Shown here: piece after piece, positions 9,441-20,228 of the stretch
How positions within the stretch are numbered: position 1 is the first letter of the stretch
How the letters are laid out: every line of letters starts with the position of its first letter
Origin: Zerene cesonia
Lineage: Eukaryota > Arthropoda > Insecta > Lepidoptera > Pieridae
DNA: 64,000 bases
Direction of reading: 5' to 3'
Assembly (NCBI RefSeq): GCF_012273895.1
Contig: NC_052119.1
Location: 8,532,705 to 8,596,704, forward strand
Position numbers and translations under genes: made by a program
Notes under the pieces: generated by a model
The model's database searches: none
What the model saw: only the letters and a program-made list of their open reading frames with translations
Told to the model about the DNA's origin: nothing

Positions 9441-11910
9441 AGTTTCGATATAACAGATTACAAAATAAAAATAACAAAAGGCAGTCCTCACAGTTTTCAG
9501 CATTTTCCTACTCGCAGATTTTTGCCGCTTAGTTATAAAATAATATCCCTTATTATCAGGGAAGTAATTATTAAGAAAACATTAACATGTCACCCTAGGT
9601 ACGACCAGGAACAGGAAATATTCAATACTCTTTATTTATGTAATGTCACTATTTTGATTAAACTTTACAACTCAATTTACATATTTAACTAGTGACAATT
9701 ATTAAAGTAAATTGCAGTCCTCCATTAGATTTAATTTTAATGCCCGCAGCAATATAAACTAATTGAGTTTCTCAGTACAAATTTCATAATTTTATTCTCG
9801 AATAATTTGGACTTCTCCGAGATCTAGTGTAACTGCATTGCTACTAAAAATTTGATACGATGTTGCTACTTTTGCTATGTTATTATCTTCTGAGTATACT
9901 TATTGAATTGAATACATTGCATGTAATGTATTAAAATATAAGAAAATGTGCTTACAGTACCCGTAATGTATTCGGTGAAATAGTGAAGTCACTAAACACG
10001 AAGATGCGCTCAAGTTTTGAATTATTCTTATTAAACTCTGGGTTCGGTTTCACGACGCGTAATGAACCGAATTGAACTTTCACCAGATGTATATCTAAAT
10101 ATTTAAAACGAGATAAAATATTCTTTTAATGACTAGCCTAAATGTAGTTTATTTGACACGAGGCGTCGCTTCCATTCGGTATAAAAAAACATGCGTTTTC
10201 GTTAACTAGTCTTAAGTTTTTATTTTACATTTAAATTAATCGAACACAAATAAGCTCCGCTTTAATAAAAATAGAGCTCGTTACGTCTTAAATTACTAAT
10301 AGTTTAGGCCTGAGAAATTTAAATTACACAGCCGCTACCATTTTTTATAGGTTTTATTGCCTCGCTGTAAAATAGTCTCACTTATAAAATCGTATGAAAT
10401 TCTAAGATGCAACTGTGGCTAGACGAACCTTTTTAGGGTTAAAACTTTATAGCTAAAATATTTTATTATATTCGTCTAGACAAATTAATAAAGTCTCTGT
10501 TCTTTTCCGTGGCAAAAAATACGAGGATTAATTCTCTATATATATACGACGGATATATTTATCGTTTTACAAATATACAATACAAAGAAATTCATGTTTA
10601 ATGAAGTAACTCTAGTACAAGGCCTGGCTTGAATTTTTGAGAGATACTTTTTTTCAACCGTTATGCCTACACAGAAACTAGATTTTCATATGAATTCATG
10701 TGTTCTAACAATCTTTGATTTAATAAAAAACGATACTGGATTAGCCACTTAACTACAACTAGTTAAACGTAAATCACTCTAGAGATACTTTATTCATTAA
10801 TGAATTTAAATAAGACTAACCTTTTTGTACTTGTTGCATACTTTTAAACACTATTTGCTATTGCAACAGAACTTTTCAATCCATAATCTCGCTCAACCTT
10901 AGCCGCTTCGCTAATAATAAGCAAGCGCACATGCAATAAAACTGTTCGCTGTTCCATATTTTTATTTCATACTAAGAGACGAGTTATAATCGTCCCGAGG
11001 CAAGTATATTACGTTTAAAATCGTTAATAGCGTACCTAATGCGCGTATTAGACTCATTATATTCACGAAAAATAAAAATAATTACACGGCTAATGGTCTC
11101 CGTGATATATTTATTGCTTTAATGTACGTTCGTGTGTATTAAAACATATTTTTTTCGATAAATATTCATGAGTCTTTGCTATACATTACAACGGTCATAA
11201 GTCATAGCACGGGCGACTTGGCGCCATAGGGTGTTGTGCCGTGTGCGGACTGGCCCTTAATGACCTTTACACGTGGAGCGGCTAGTTTTGTATCTGTGGG
11301 CTGTATGGTGATATGAAAATAAACGCTTAATGTATTTTTGTGTAGGATAAGAAAGGATAGATAGATAAGATATTTGCAAGTTTGTAGGAATATTTTACAA
11401 TTATTTTAGTTTCATATATCACTTGCTTAGTTTGAATGATATAAATTAAGGATCATGCCATATTTAGTAAGACATAAATGTATATAAATAAAAATGTCTG
11501 ATTCATTTTTAAAGTCACTTTTTTCCTTGGTTGTTCTTGTTACCGTCATGTATGAACCGAACCTAAGCGATTACAATCAACTAATCATAACCGCTTGTGT
11601 GCTCAGAGCCTTACGAAATATATTATTAGTTCCTCGGCTAGAACATGTCCACACTGGGATCATATTTTGAAGCGTTTATTCGTGTATGTCCACACATAAT
11701 GTAACTGTCATAACTTTCAAATTATTATTGTTTGTTGTAAATGTAACAGCAATTAAAGAGGCTTTTATTGAAATTAATCGTGGCGTTAGTGATGAAGGCT
11801 GAACTTATCTTAACAGCATGCATTATGGCTATTAAATTATATATTTAAAAAGAAGTTTCTAATATATATGTAATCGAAATCAAGAATAATAAAATAATAA
11901 AAATAAAGAA
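9441..11910. other. Long AT-rich spacer with one GC-rich patch
   Basis: No repeat or exon is recognised. At about 11205-11290 a GC-elevated patch contains 'tgacctttacacgtgg', a nuclear-receptor-like half site abutting an E-box CACGTG (11270-11275). That would fit a regulatory element but is weak on its own. Confidence 0.4.
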
Positions 11911-12036
11911 TCCTACTAATATTATAAATGCGAAAGTTTGTAAGGATGTGCGTGCGTATTTGTTGCTCTTTCACGCAAAGACTACTGAACTGGACAATTG
12001 GAATAACCTATAGGCAAATTTTTATCCTGATATTCA
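11911..12036 (+). mobile_element. Helitron H1, internally deleted and 3'-truncated
   Basis: It starts TCCTACTAATATTATAAATG like the full copies. It then lacks about 30 bp of the body (the 'cgattgcaatgaaatttgg' block between 'ctactgaa' and 'ctggaca'), and it stops at 'cctgatattc' before the 3' hairpin and CTAG. A second Helitron of another family begins 22 bp later in opposite orientation. Confidence 0.75.
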
Positions 12037-12058
12037 CTGTTATTTGTTTATATTGATA

Positions 12059-12261
12059 CTAGCTGACCCGGCAAACGCTTTTGTGTCTTACTATTAGGTA
12101 GTTATTCTTACTTTATATACTTATCATTTAGGGGTATGAAAAATAGACGTTGGCTGATTCTTAGACCTACCCGATATGCACACAAGATTTTATGAGAATG
12201 GTTCCACCCGTTTCGGAGGGGTAAGGTTGGACATTGTGACACGAGAAATTTATATATAAGA
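12059..12261 (-). mobile_element. Non-autonomous Helitron, family H5 (CCGGGTCAGCTAG family)
   Basis: On the - strand it begins TC-TTATATATAAATTTCTCG, has 'gtgtcacaatgtcc', 'cgaaacgggtggaaccattc' and 'tgcatatcgggtaggtct', and ends GCGTTTGCCGGGTCAGCTAG against a host T. A + strand relative is at 35324-35492. The A|TC...CTAG|T arrangement holds. Confidence 0.78.
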
Positions 12262-14110
12262 TGAGGTTTTTACAATTCGTAATAGACTAACTAGCTCGTA
12301 GTAAACTAACTACACAAGTATTTTCTTTACGTTCGAGTCAATTCAATTATATTTCCTTCGTAATTTGCAATATTTTAATTTATCATGAATGCACCGTTTC
12401 GATGAAGTTGGATTTTGATAAACCTTTTCTAATAGATAGACCAGAAAAACACACTTAACAAATTTTCCGCAGTACATTATTTCAAATATTGATTTAATTA
12501 GAAGAACGGATTACGTATATGAATTTATGGGAGCTACCGAAGCTCAAAAGTATATAACAACCCACACATTCGTTACGCTACCGTGTTATGTCCATTTTAC
12601 TCGTCAACAATTAAATATCGATGGACTTAGATTGAATTTTCTATTCAATTATTCATCATACATGGTTCGTTTGAGCTATTCTATGATATTCTATATGAAT
12701 AAAGTTTAAAGTGCATATTTCAAAATTCTCTTTTGAGAAAAAATTCTGTATTTCTGAGTTGCAAACTTTCTTCCATGTAAATTTTAAAATAAGCGAAGTC
12801 ATACGTATTTTATAATAGAGATGTCAACAAACAATCAGTGCTATTTTCTACGTTTTTGCTCAAATTTTCTTATGTAAAATTGAATCGGGTTTATCAAAAA
12901 TTTCAATTCAATTTCAATTATATTCAAAGTTCTGAAGTTATTACTCTGTATGTGATTAAATTTGATTTCTACACACAAATATATATGAAACATCTCTTCT
13001 ACACACAAAATATATCAATAACATTAATATTGATTTATATTGCACATTAACGTAAACATTACAGCTGTAACAATTTATTTTTAATTACAGTCAAGAGTCT
13101 AATAAATCCTATAATAATGTAGTTCATTTTAGAACTATTACTCGTATATATGCTATATTATATATCTATGCAACTATTGTTGGTTTAATTGTAAGACTGG
13201 ATGTATATAAACTATATATATGTCCTGTCTAGTAGCGATTTATAAACAAGAAGTGTACTAAATTAAACTGTCGCTTTCGATTAAACGTCAAAATGGCGTA
13301 TCGTTTGCGGAGCTTTACTGTGCTCTTGTGAAATTATTGAATACATTTTATTTAACTTGGGTAACTTTATTGTTGTGTTTGGTTTTCTCAGAATGTACTA
13401 GAATCGCTCTTGTGTGTGAATTTTTCAAATATATTTTAGTAACGACATTATTACAAATTCTATATTTTGTGACGAGTGTTTAGTATTCAATTACCTTAGA
13501 ATCGCTGATGGAAATTGCATTTTATTTCCAGTATCGTACTATGTTATCTGTGCTTTATGTGTTACATTTTATATATGAAATTGCATTTTGTACAGATTTA
13601 GCATAATGACCATGATAACCTGATTTAATATCGGTATATTTAGGGTTGTTCAATTTAAAATTGATTGTATTTACTGAATGTGGTTATATAGACGGCAGGT
13701 ACAAGTTATTAGGTTTTTAACTTGTTTTAGTCTATTTTATTTTATCGTACTACTATATTTATAAATTTTTCAATGTAATAAATTCGGCACATTACAAAAT
13801 TCATCGAAATTCCTAATGTTTATTATGTTTTACTCACGAAGAACTGAGATTTAGAACCTGCAGAATGCAGTTAAATCCACATTACCATGATTATATACAT
13901 AGTACCTGTAATTATACGATTATCGTACACGGGTATTTTGCCATCACTAATTCTTGATTTGACAATTGGATAAATGTAAATATCGAACTTGTATAAAAGG
14001 TTTCTCATCAAATTTTATTGCTTTTTAATGTCCGCCAGTTACAAATTTAATGACGCATTATAAGTTATACAATTTTTTTTTTATATCTTGAAAACCGTTA
14101 CTGCAAATAT
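12262..14110. other. Long AT-rich spacer
   Basis: Several frames of 60-70 codons are present, but all have the composition of the surrounding DNA. No repeat, RNA gene or exon is recognised. Confidence 0.45.
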
Positions 14111-14253
14111 TCGTTTTATTTAGAAATTAAAAACTTTTTAATATCAATAATATAATGAATAAATCGCGGTTAAAATCCGTTAAAAAGTTTTTAATTTCTA
14201 AATGTATAATATTCGCGTAAAATCAAACACAAGAAAATACTAATCGTTTTATT
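14111..14253. mobile_element. Palindromic element P1 with 10-bp target-site duplication
   Basis: TCGTTTTATT at 14111-14120 is repeated exactly at 14244-14253, and the insert 14121-14243 is a P1 copy. Its left arm 'tagaaattaaaaactttttaa' is mirrored by 'ttaaaaagtttttaatttcta'. Beyond the palindrome the insert continues with a unique tail ('gtataatattcgcg', 'aatcaaacacaagaaaatac'). The middle of the palindrome seen at 8652 is deleted here. A second, different TSD supports recent-type mobility of the family. Confidence 0.72.
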
Positions 14254-15677
14254 ATCAATAATTGTGGTTATTAGGGCAGACATGAATAAGATTTTTTTTC
14301 ATATAAGCTAGGTTAGGTATAGGTATGATAAAATTTTATTGTTTGTTTGTGTTCAACATGTCAACTTTTAGTAGTTATTAATCAAAATCGATGTGGTTAC
14401 CTATTAAAAACATTATATTGCAATATTTTGTATCTTAACATAGCCAGCTATGTTAACAAATAACATTTAAAGATTAGTAAGAAAAATACGTAAGATTTTA
14501 AAACATAGTATGGTGCTTTCACCATAGGTTTTAGATACATTCGATTATTAATATATTCACAACGCTATAAAATATAATGTGTTACATATTATGCATAATT
14601 TTTGGGTACTTAATCTCAAAGTCACTCTGTTAAGCTATGATAATTAGATGCATCCTTAATAAATACAAGAGCGGCCATGTAAAGCGTCAAACTCGTGCGC
14701 CTCATGAATATTTAACATTTACAAATTGTAACGTGGACATTTCTCAAAGACAACCATCCATTGCTCCTTTCATTATACTAATCTATCCGGTATACGAACA
14801 TTTGCAGCAATGTATACGTGGACGTAGTGGAAACAGTTTCATCGACTATCTGCACTTTACGATGCATTCCCGTATGACGACATATTTGAATAAAGTAAGT
14901 TTTGGTGTCGTTTTGTGATGAACTATTTTTGACCGCGGAATTAATTTAAAGGACTTAAGGTTAGTGAACTTGAAAAACCAGTAAGGGGCATAGTACTCAA
15001 AGAAAGCAATAATAAGACTACAAGTAGTTATCTACAAAGAGTAATTCTAGAAATAAATTACATCCGTAAAAAGACGCTTTTAGGTGTTTCGTAACAATTT
15101 TGTATTAAAATGCAAAGTGCGCCATCATATAAAATAGGTTTACATTATAGTGTCTTAAAACACATGACTGTCAAAAATAAATAACAGTCAAACCTTTCGA
15201 TTCGTCAATAACGCCATTATCTCGATAATAGCTTAAGAGCTTAGAGTTTAATATTCTCAAAATATTAAAACGGAGCGGTGGCTCAAAGGGGATATTAGCA
15301 TAGAAATACCGAAAAATCTCTTTAATGAACATACGCTTACATAAATTTAAATATATCAGCCGCTACTGTTTTAATATTGATAACACGTATGTCGTTAATT
15401 GCTCCTAATAATTCAATATGCAGTGCAGATAAGTTTAATGGGGCTTTAAAAGAAGGACGTAATTGCTATTTTACACGTCAGTATGCGAGCTATGATAAGT
15501 CGTTGTGTGTCGTACGACGCGATGCGATACGACGGGGATTCGACTTTAATTAAGGGTGTGTTTTTTTATCATTAATTTGAATAAAGTGAATTGTTTCTGT
15601 ATTACGTTATTTACAGAAATGTGCTGTTAAATTTACAAAATTTTATAGCCATTAAATCGACGTATAAATACTTTATC
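14254..15677. other. Spacer; one open frame running into a donor-like site
   Basis: A 93-codon + strand frame (14637-14918) passes through AAA|GTAAGT at about 14895. I see no recognisable domain and do not call it a gene. A CpG-bearing patch lies at about 15500-15540. The rest is AT-rich and unremarkable. Confidence 0.35.
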
Positions 15678-15975
15678 GTCATGAGCCGATGTTTGTGTGT
15701 GTCCCACTGCTGGGAAAGAGTTCACCTCTGAGGGTTTAGGCTATAATCTACACTACTATGCAAAGTGCAGGTTGGCAGAAGTCAGATGTCGTCGAACTTT
15801 TTAATTCTTGGACAGCCGGTTTCCTCACGTCTTTCTTTGCCGTTTCGAGTGGAGATGTGGATAATGTGCAGATATATAGTAAAATCGATTTATATCTCGT
15901 ACGTTCGGTTGAACCTCCCGAACCTCCGACTTTTCGAGACTCCGAGTTTTAACCCACTGAGCCACCACTACTCTC
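15678..15975 (-). mobile_element. tRNA-headed SINE, family S1, full-length but diverged
   Basis: On the - strand it starts 'gagagtagtggtggctcagt' (A-box-like TGGCTCAGTGG). It contains 'gaggaaaccggctgtcc', 'ccaacctgcactttgc' and 'cccagcagtgggacac', and ends before a short 'gacgat'. This is the block order of the + strand copy at 18194-18508. The B box is decayed. The open frames seen on the + strand here are repeat frames. Confidence 0.78.
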
Positions 15976-15977
15976 AC

Positions 15978-16434
15978 TTTTATAATAATTTATATGACTT
16001 TTGACACGGTAAGTACAATTATCATTTAATATATAAATACTCGATTGTAATAAGATCTACGAGTATTATTAAAATGATTTTCAAGTGTTTCAATTAATAC
16101 TATATGTGTATAATAAGAAAATCCGCGCGGCTCGTAGCGATCCGGAACGATTTCAATACTTAAAAGGGATACTTAAATAAGGCTTAAGCGCATTTAAAAG
16201 TGAAATCACTTAATTGCTTCATACGGCCGTAATAAATCCGAGGGAATATTTTATATGTGCGCGTGCGCAACATTATTAATCGAATCTGCCTTGTTAATCG
16301 GGAATAAATCTGCATTGCGTAATTCTGTATTGTGTTGAGTAATGCATACAGTTTGTATTTTTATATAAATAATGCTTTATCTTATTATGGACTGTGAAAT
16401 TAATACTTATTAATGTTAATGTATTGGTAAGGTG
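15978..16434. other. AT-rich spacer
   Basis: A donor-like ACG|GTAAGTA occurs at about 16006 with no supported exon beside it. Nothing else recognised. Confidence 0.4.
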
Positions 16435-16463
16435 CATTCGCAATTATTGCATAATTGCGAATG
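16435..16463. repeat. Perfect 12-bp hairpin
   Basis: CATTCGCAATTA (16435-16446) is exactly complementary to 16452-16463 across a 5-nt loop. It lies in otherwise featureless AT-rich DNA and its role is unknown. Confidence 0.75.
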
Positions 16464-16665
16464 AAATTAAGACGAGTATATAAAGGTTGATTTAATTAAA
16501 AATGAATTAATTCGAAAACATGTGTTATATGTATAATAAGATAACGAATTCTTTGAGCTTTCATAAGAATATAGTCTGATAGTAAACCTACTACTAGTAC
16601 TTTTAAGAAATGTAATGATATCTACAATATGTGTAATAAAAAACAGACTTATAATATATATATAT

Positions 16666-17665
16666 NNNNNNNNNNNNNNNNNNNNNNNNNNNNNNNNNNN
16701 NNNNNNNNNNNNNNNNNNNNNNNNNNNNNNNNNNNNNNNNNNNNNNNNNNNNNNNNNNNNNNNNNNNNNNNNNNNNNNNNNNNNNNNNNNNNNNNNNNNN
16801 NNNNNNNNNNNNNNNNNNNNNNNNNNNNNNNNNNNNNNNNNNNNNNNNNNNNNNNNNNNNNNNNNNNNNNNNNNNNNNNNNNNNNNNNNNNNNNNNNNNN
16901 NNNNNNNNNNNNNNNNNNNNNNNNNNNNNNNNNNNNNNNNNNNNNNNNNNNNNNNNNNNNNNNNNNNNNNNNNNNNNNNNNNNNNNNNNNNNNNNNNNNN
17001 NNNNNNNNNNNNNNNNNNNNNNNNNNNNNNNNNNNNNNNNNNNNNNNNNNNNNNNNNNNNNNNNNNNNNNNNNNNNNNNNNNNNNNNNNNNNNNNNNNNN
17101 NNNNNNNNNNNNNNNNNNNNNNNNNNNNNNNNNNNNNNNNNNNNNNNNNNNNNNNNNNNNNNNNNNNNNNNNNNNNNNNNNNNNNNNNNNNNNNNNNNNN
17201 NNNNNNNNNNNNNNNNNNNNNNNNNNNNNNNNNNNNNNNNNNNNNNNNNNNNNNNNNNNNNNNNNNNNNNNNNNNNNNNNNNNNNNNNNNNNNNNNNNNN
17301 NNNNNNNNNNNNNNNNNNNNNNNNNNNNNNNNNNNNNNNNNNNNNNNNNNNNNNNNNNNNNNNNNNNNNNNNNNNNNNNNNNNNNNNNNNNNNNNNNNNN
17401 NNNNNNNNNNNNNNNNNNNNNNNNNNNNNNNNNNNNNNNNNNNNNNNNNNNNNNNNNNNNNNNNNNNNNNNNNNNNNNNNNNNNNNNNNNNNNNNNNNNN
17501 NNNNNNNNNNNNNNNNNNNNNNNNNNNNNNNNNNNNNNNNNNNNNNNNNNNNNNNNNNNNNNNNNNNNNNNNNNNNNNNNNNNNNNNNNNNNNNNNNNNN
17601 NNNNNNNNNNNNNNNNNNNNNNNNNNNNNNNNNNNNNNNNNNNNNNNNNNNNNNNNNNNNNNNNN
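16666..17665. other. Assembly gap of exactly 1000 N
   Basis: A run of 1000 N. The left flank is a short TA microsatellite (ends tatatatatat), a common cause of assembly breaks. The apparent long open frames through the gap are artefacts of N. Confidence 0.98.
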
Positions 17666-17872
17666 AACTTTTTTCTTGAAAACTTGGTGGTAAATCTGTG
17701 GGCTAAGCTAGTATAATGCACTGTTTGTTTTTGATAAGCATCACCTGTCCCAAGGCGGCACTTGATGCCTTGATCGACTTTTGTCAAACAAAACACGACT
17801 GACATTCACTTGATTGACTCTAACTAAGGCATTCTTCAAATGTGCGATTGTTTATACACTTTATATTATACA
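17666..17872. other. Spacer, nothing recognised
   Basis: Contains a small hairpin (AAGGC...GCCTT near 17752-17773) and no recognised repeat. Confidence 0.35.
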
Positions 17873-18050
17873 TTAGCTATGCCCTCTGCGGTTTCTCCTG
17901 CATAGTAACTGATGTTATATAGCCTACAGTGTTTCGCAATAAATGGGCTTTCTAACATTGAAAGAAATTTTCAAATCGGACCAGTACATCTTGAGATTAT
18001 CGCCTTCAACCAAACACACAAACTTTTCAGGTTTATAATATTAGAATAGA
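17873..18050 (-). mobile_element. Non-autonomous Helitron, family H4
   Basis: On the - strand it begins TCTATTCTAATATTATAAAC, contains 'aaaagtttgtgtgtttgg', 'ggtccgatttgaaaatttc' and 'agcccatttattgcgaaaca', and ends at 'aaaccgcagagggcatag' plus CTAA followed by a host T. CTAA is an allowed CTRR terminus. A full-length + strand relative is at 24946. Confidence 0.78.
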
Positions 18051-18193
18051 TTATGTTAGACCCGATGTATTTCCGGCAGGTTAACTAAAGAATTTTTCAT
18101 TGTAACAAGGAATGAGAACGATTGTTTTTTTTTATGCTATACTGCAGCTAAAATAAGTGATAAGTGATTATTAATATTATACTTACAATAATA

Positions 18194-18508
18194 AGCAGTG
18201 GTGGCTCAGTGGTGAGGACCTCGGACTTCAAAATCGATAAGTCGGGGTTCGAGACCGGGCGAGCGCGCAGGAAATAAATTGATTTTTCAATTTATCTGCG
18301 CATGTAGATAACATCACCACTGCTTTAACGGTGAAGGAAAACATCGTGAGGAAACCGGCATGTCCAAGAATTAAAAGTTCGACGGCATGTGACATCTGCC
18401 AACCCGCACTTGGCCAGCGTGGTGGATTATGGCCTGAACCCTCATAGGAGGCCTGAGTCCCAGCAGTGGGAACATATATGGGCTGATGATGATGATGATG
18501 ATGATGAA
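18194..18508 (+). mobile_element. tRNA-headed SINE, family S1, nearly complete
   Basis: The head has an A-box-like TGGCTCAGTGG (about 18202-18212) and a perfect B box GGTTCGAGACC (18246-18256), so an RNA polymerase III promoter is visible. The body has 'ggaaaccggcatgtcc' and 'ccaacccgcacttggcc'. The 3' part (gcctgagtcccagcagtggg, then 'tgggc') ends in a TGATGATGATGA microsatellite. That type of tail is typical of RTE-like LINEs, and the SINE probably borrows its retrotransposition machinery from such a LINE. A 95-codon His-rich frame on the - strand is only the GATGAT repeat read as histidine codons. No clear target-site duplication is seen. Confidence 0.88.
18246..18256 (+). promoter_or_regulatory. 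Pol III B box of the SINE
   Basis: GGTTCGAGACC matches the tRNA B-box consensus GGTTCGANNCC exactly, 34 bp after the A-box-like block. Confidence 0.8.
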
Positions 18509-20028
18509 TAACCATATTATATTTTTGTCAATATACGTGAAGTCTTGTTGAAATAAGCATCTAAAACATCTTTACAGAGTCACGCTAGATAGCTAGGTTG
18601 AGGTAGATACTATAGTTATAACCATGATATTCCCAAAAAGGATGTTACTTATGTTTTCATTAAATGCAGTGAAGTTCGTCCGTTCGCACTTACCATAAGT
18701 CATACATAATAAAATATAATAGATATTAAATACACCCTACCCGTGTATATTTGAATATGAAATCATTTTGAATTTAGAATCTCTGTAATGTCAAAACATC
18801 GGTCAAGTCTAAACGACTGCACGTATGCACTCAGCCTAAGCCGCAGATAACAAAACACAATAGCATGCATTTACTAACAACGAGTATAATATCTGATAAC
18901 GCCGCTAAGTGGTGCCCTGATGAATTATACAAACACCAGTCAGTTAATTATTTGATTCACGTCAATCTCTTATCTGTCTGTTGGACATAATTGATATGTT
19001 AAGTCAATGTACAATCGGGGTGTCAAAGCTTCGGTGCGTTGCTCAAAGCGTCCGCTGCATTGTAACAAAGTTGTATACCAGTTACATGTTTTTTTGAAAA
19101 TATCGATGAAATATTAATGTTTTATTCTCTATTAATTTATACCTAACAAGCTATTCATTTAATCATTTAATCATTTACGCAGTTTCGCTAGCGCAGTGAA
19201 AGAAAATTTAAAGTTGTCATATATGTCGCATTTTTAATACAGCGCCATCTGCCGGAATTTATAAATTTCAAATTGATTTAAATGTGCATCGCAATGGTCC
19301 TTTTCATGTGAGATGTTGTACTACGTTTAAGAGTAACCTACAGCTGCATAATTCAAACTGTCTCCAGTAACTGAAATAATACTATAAAATAGCTCCGTTA
19401 CGTCGTGAAAGAAAAACAAACAATGACATTTTCGTTTTTGTTATATTAGATAGGACGTAACAATGAGGAGAGCTTTAAGCTGTAATTTCTATAGAAAAGT
19501 AAATAATTTGAAGCATATGCATGCAGTAAATATTCTAAAAAATAACAATCTCTTTATTTCATATTCGTTATTGGTAAAAACCTCCCCACTTACAAAAGAA
19601 CGTTGTATTCGTATTTTCTTTACGTATCATTAATAAAAAAACATGAACCCAGGGTATGGTGTGACCCAGCCCCAAAATCTTTATCCAAGCCGACACAAAG
19701 ACTTTTAACAAATGCGTCACGTCTGATCAACCATTGTCTATTTTGTAACTGGCAACACCATAAAGGGTAATCCCTTGTTATACACGAGGAATTAAAGGCC
19801 TTATAACGCTTAAGCATTTAATATTTCAATAAATTAACCATAGAAATACTTGGATTTCACTTTATACGCTTAAAAGGTAAGACAGGATAAATATATATGA
19901 CTTTGTACAAAATATTTTCTAAATAATCATTATTTAATTACTTATGGAAAATGAATCAATTAAAGCTTTTTATGTTCCATGTGAAGTAATTTTTATTCAA
20001 TCATTAGCGGTAGCCATAGCTAAATTTA
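18509..20028. other. AT-rich spacer with a GC patch and a CTCF-like site
   Basis: No exon or repeat is recognised. The CTCF-like motif at 19241-19255 is listed separately, and a GC-elevated patch lies near 19018-19065. Confidence 0.4.
19241..19255 (-). promoter_or_regulatory. CTCF-type insulator motif (predicted)
   Basis: The reverse complement CCGGCAGATGGCGCT matches the CTCF core CCASYAGRKGGCRSY at 14 of 15 positions, the only mismatch being G for A at position 3. CTCF is present in most insects. The motif stands alone in AT-rich DNA. It is a sequence match only and occupancy is unknown. Confidence 0.4.
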
Positions 20029-20228
20029 TCCTACTAATATTATAAATGCGAAAGTTTGTAAGGATGTGTGTGTGTTTGTTGCTCTTTCACGCAAAAACCC
20101 CAGAACCGATTGCAATGAAATTTGTTACGTAGACAGTTGGAACACTGGAAAAACATATAGGCAACTTTTTATCCCGATATTCCTACGGGATACGGACTTA
20201 CGCGGGTGAAACCGCGGGGCGCAGCTAG
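20029..20228 (+). mobile_element. Non-autonomous Helitron, family H1 (full length)
   Basis: TCCTACTAATATTATAAATG start, the CGCGG-GTGAAA-CCGCG hairpin and CTAG end, between a host A (20028) and T (20229). It is very close to the copy at 2824. Differences include 'accccagaacc' for 'actactgaacc' and 'ttggaacact' for 'ctggacaact'. Confidence 0.88.

Noticed and set aside
9264..9692. 142-codon + strand open frame
   Set aside because: Its first half runs through a decayed H4 Helitron, and no protein family is recognisable in the rest.
16603..17805. Open frames of 354-400 codons across 16603-17805
   Set aside because: They consist almost entirely of N from the 1000-base gap. Only a few flanking codons are real.
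18202..18256. A tRNA gene, suggested by A and B boxes
   Set aside because: The boxes belong to a SINE head. No cloverleaf with acceptor stem follows, and the sequence recurs at 15678 and 45642.
18228..18515. His-rich 95-codon frame on the - strand
   Set aside because: The histidine run is the GATGAT tail of the S1 SINE read in antisense.
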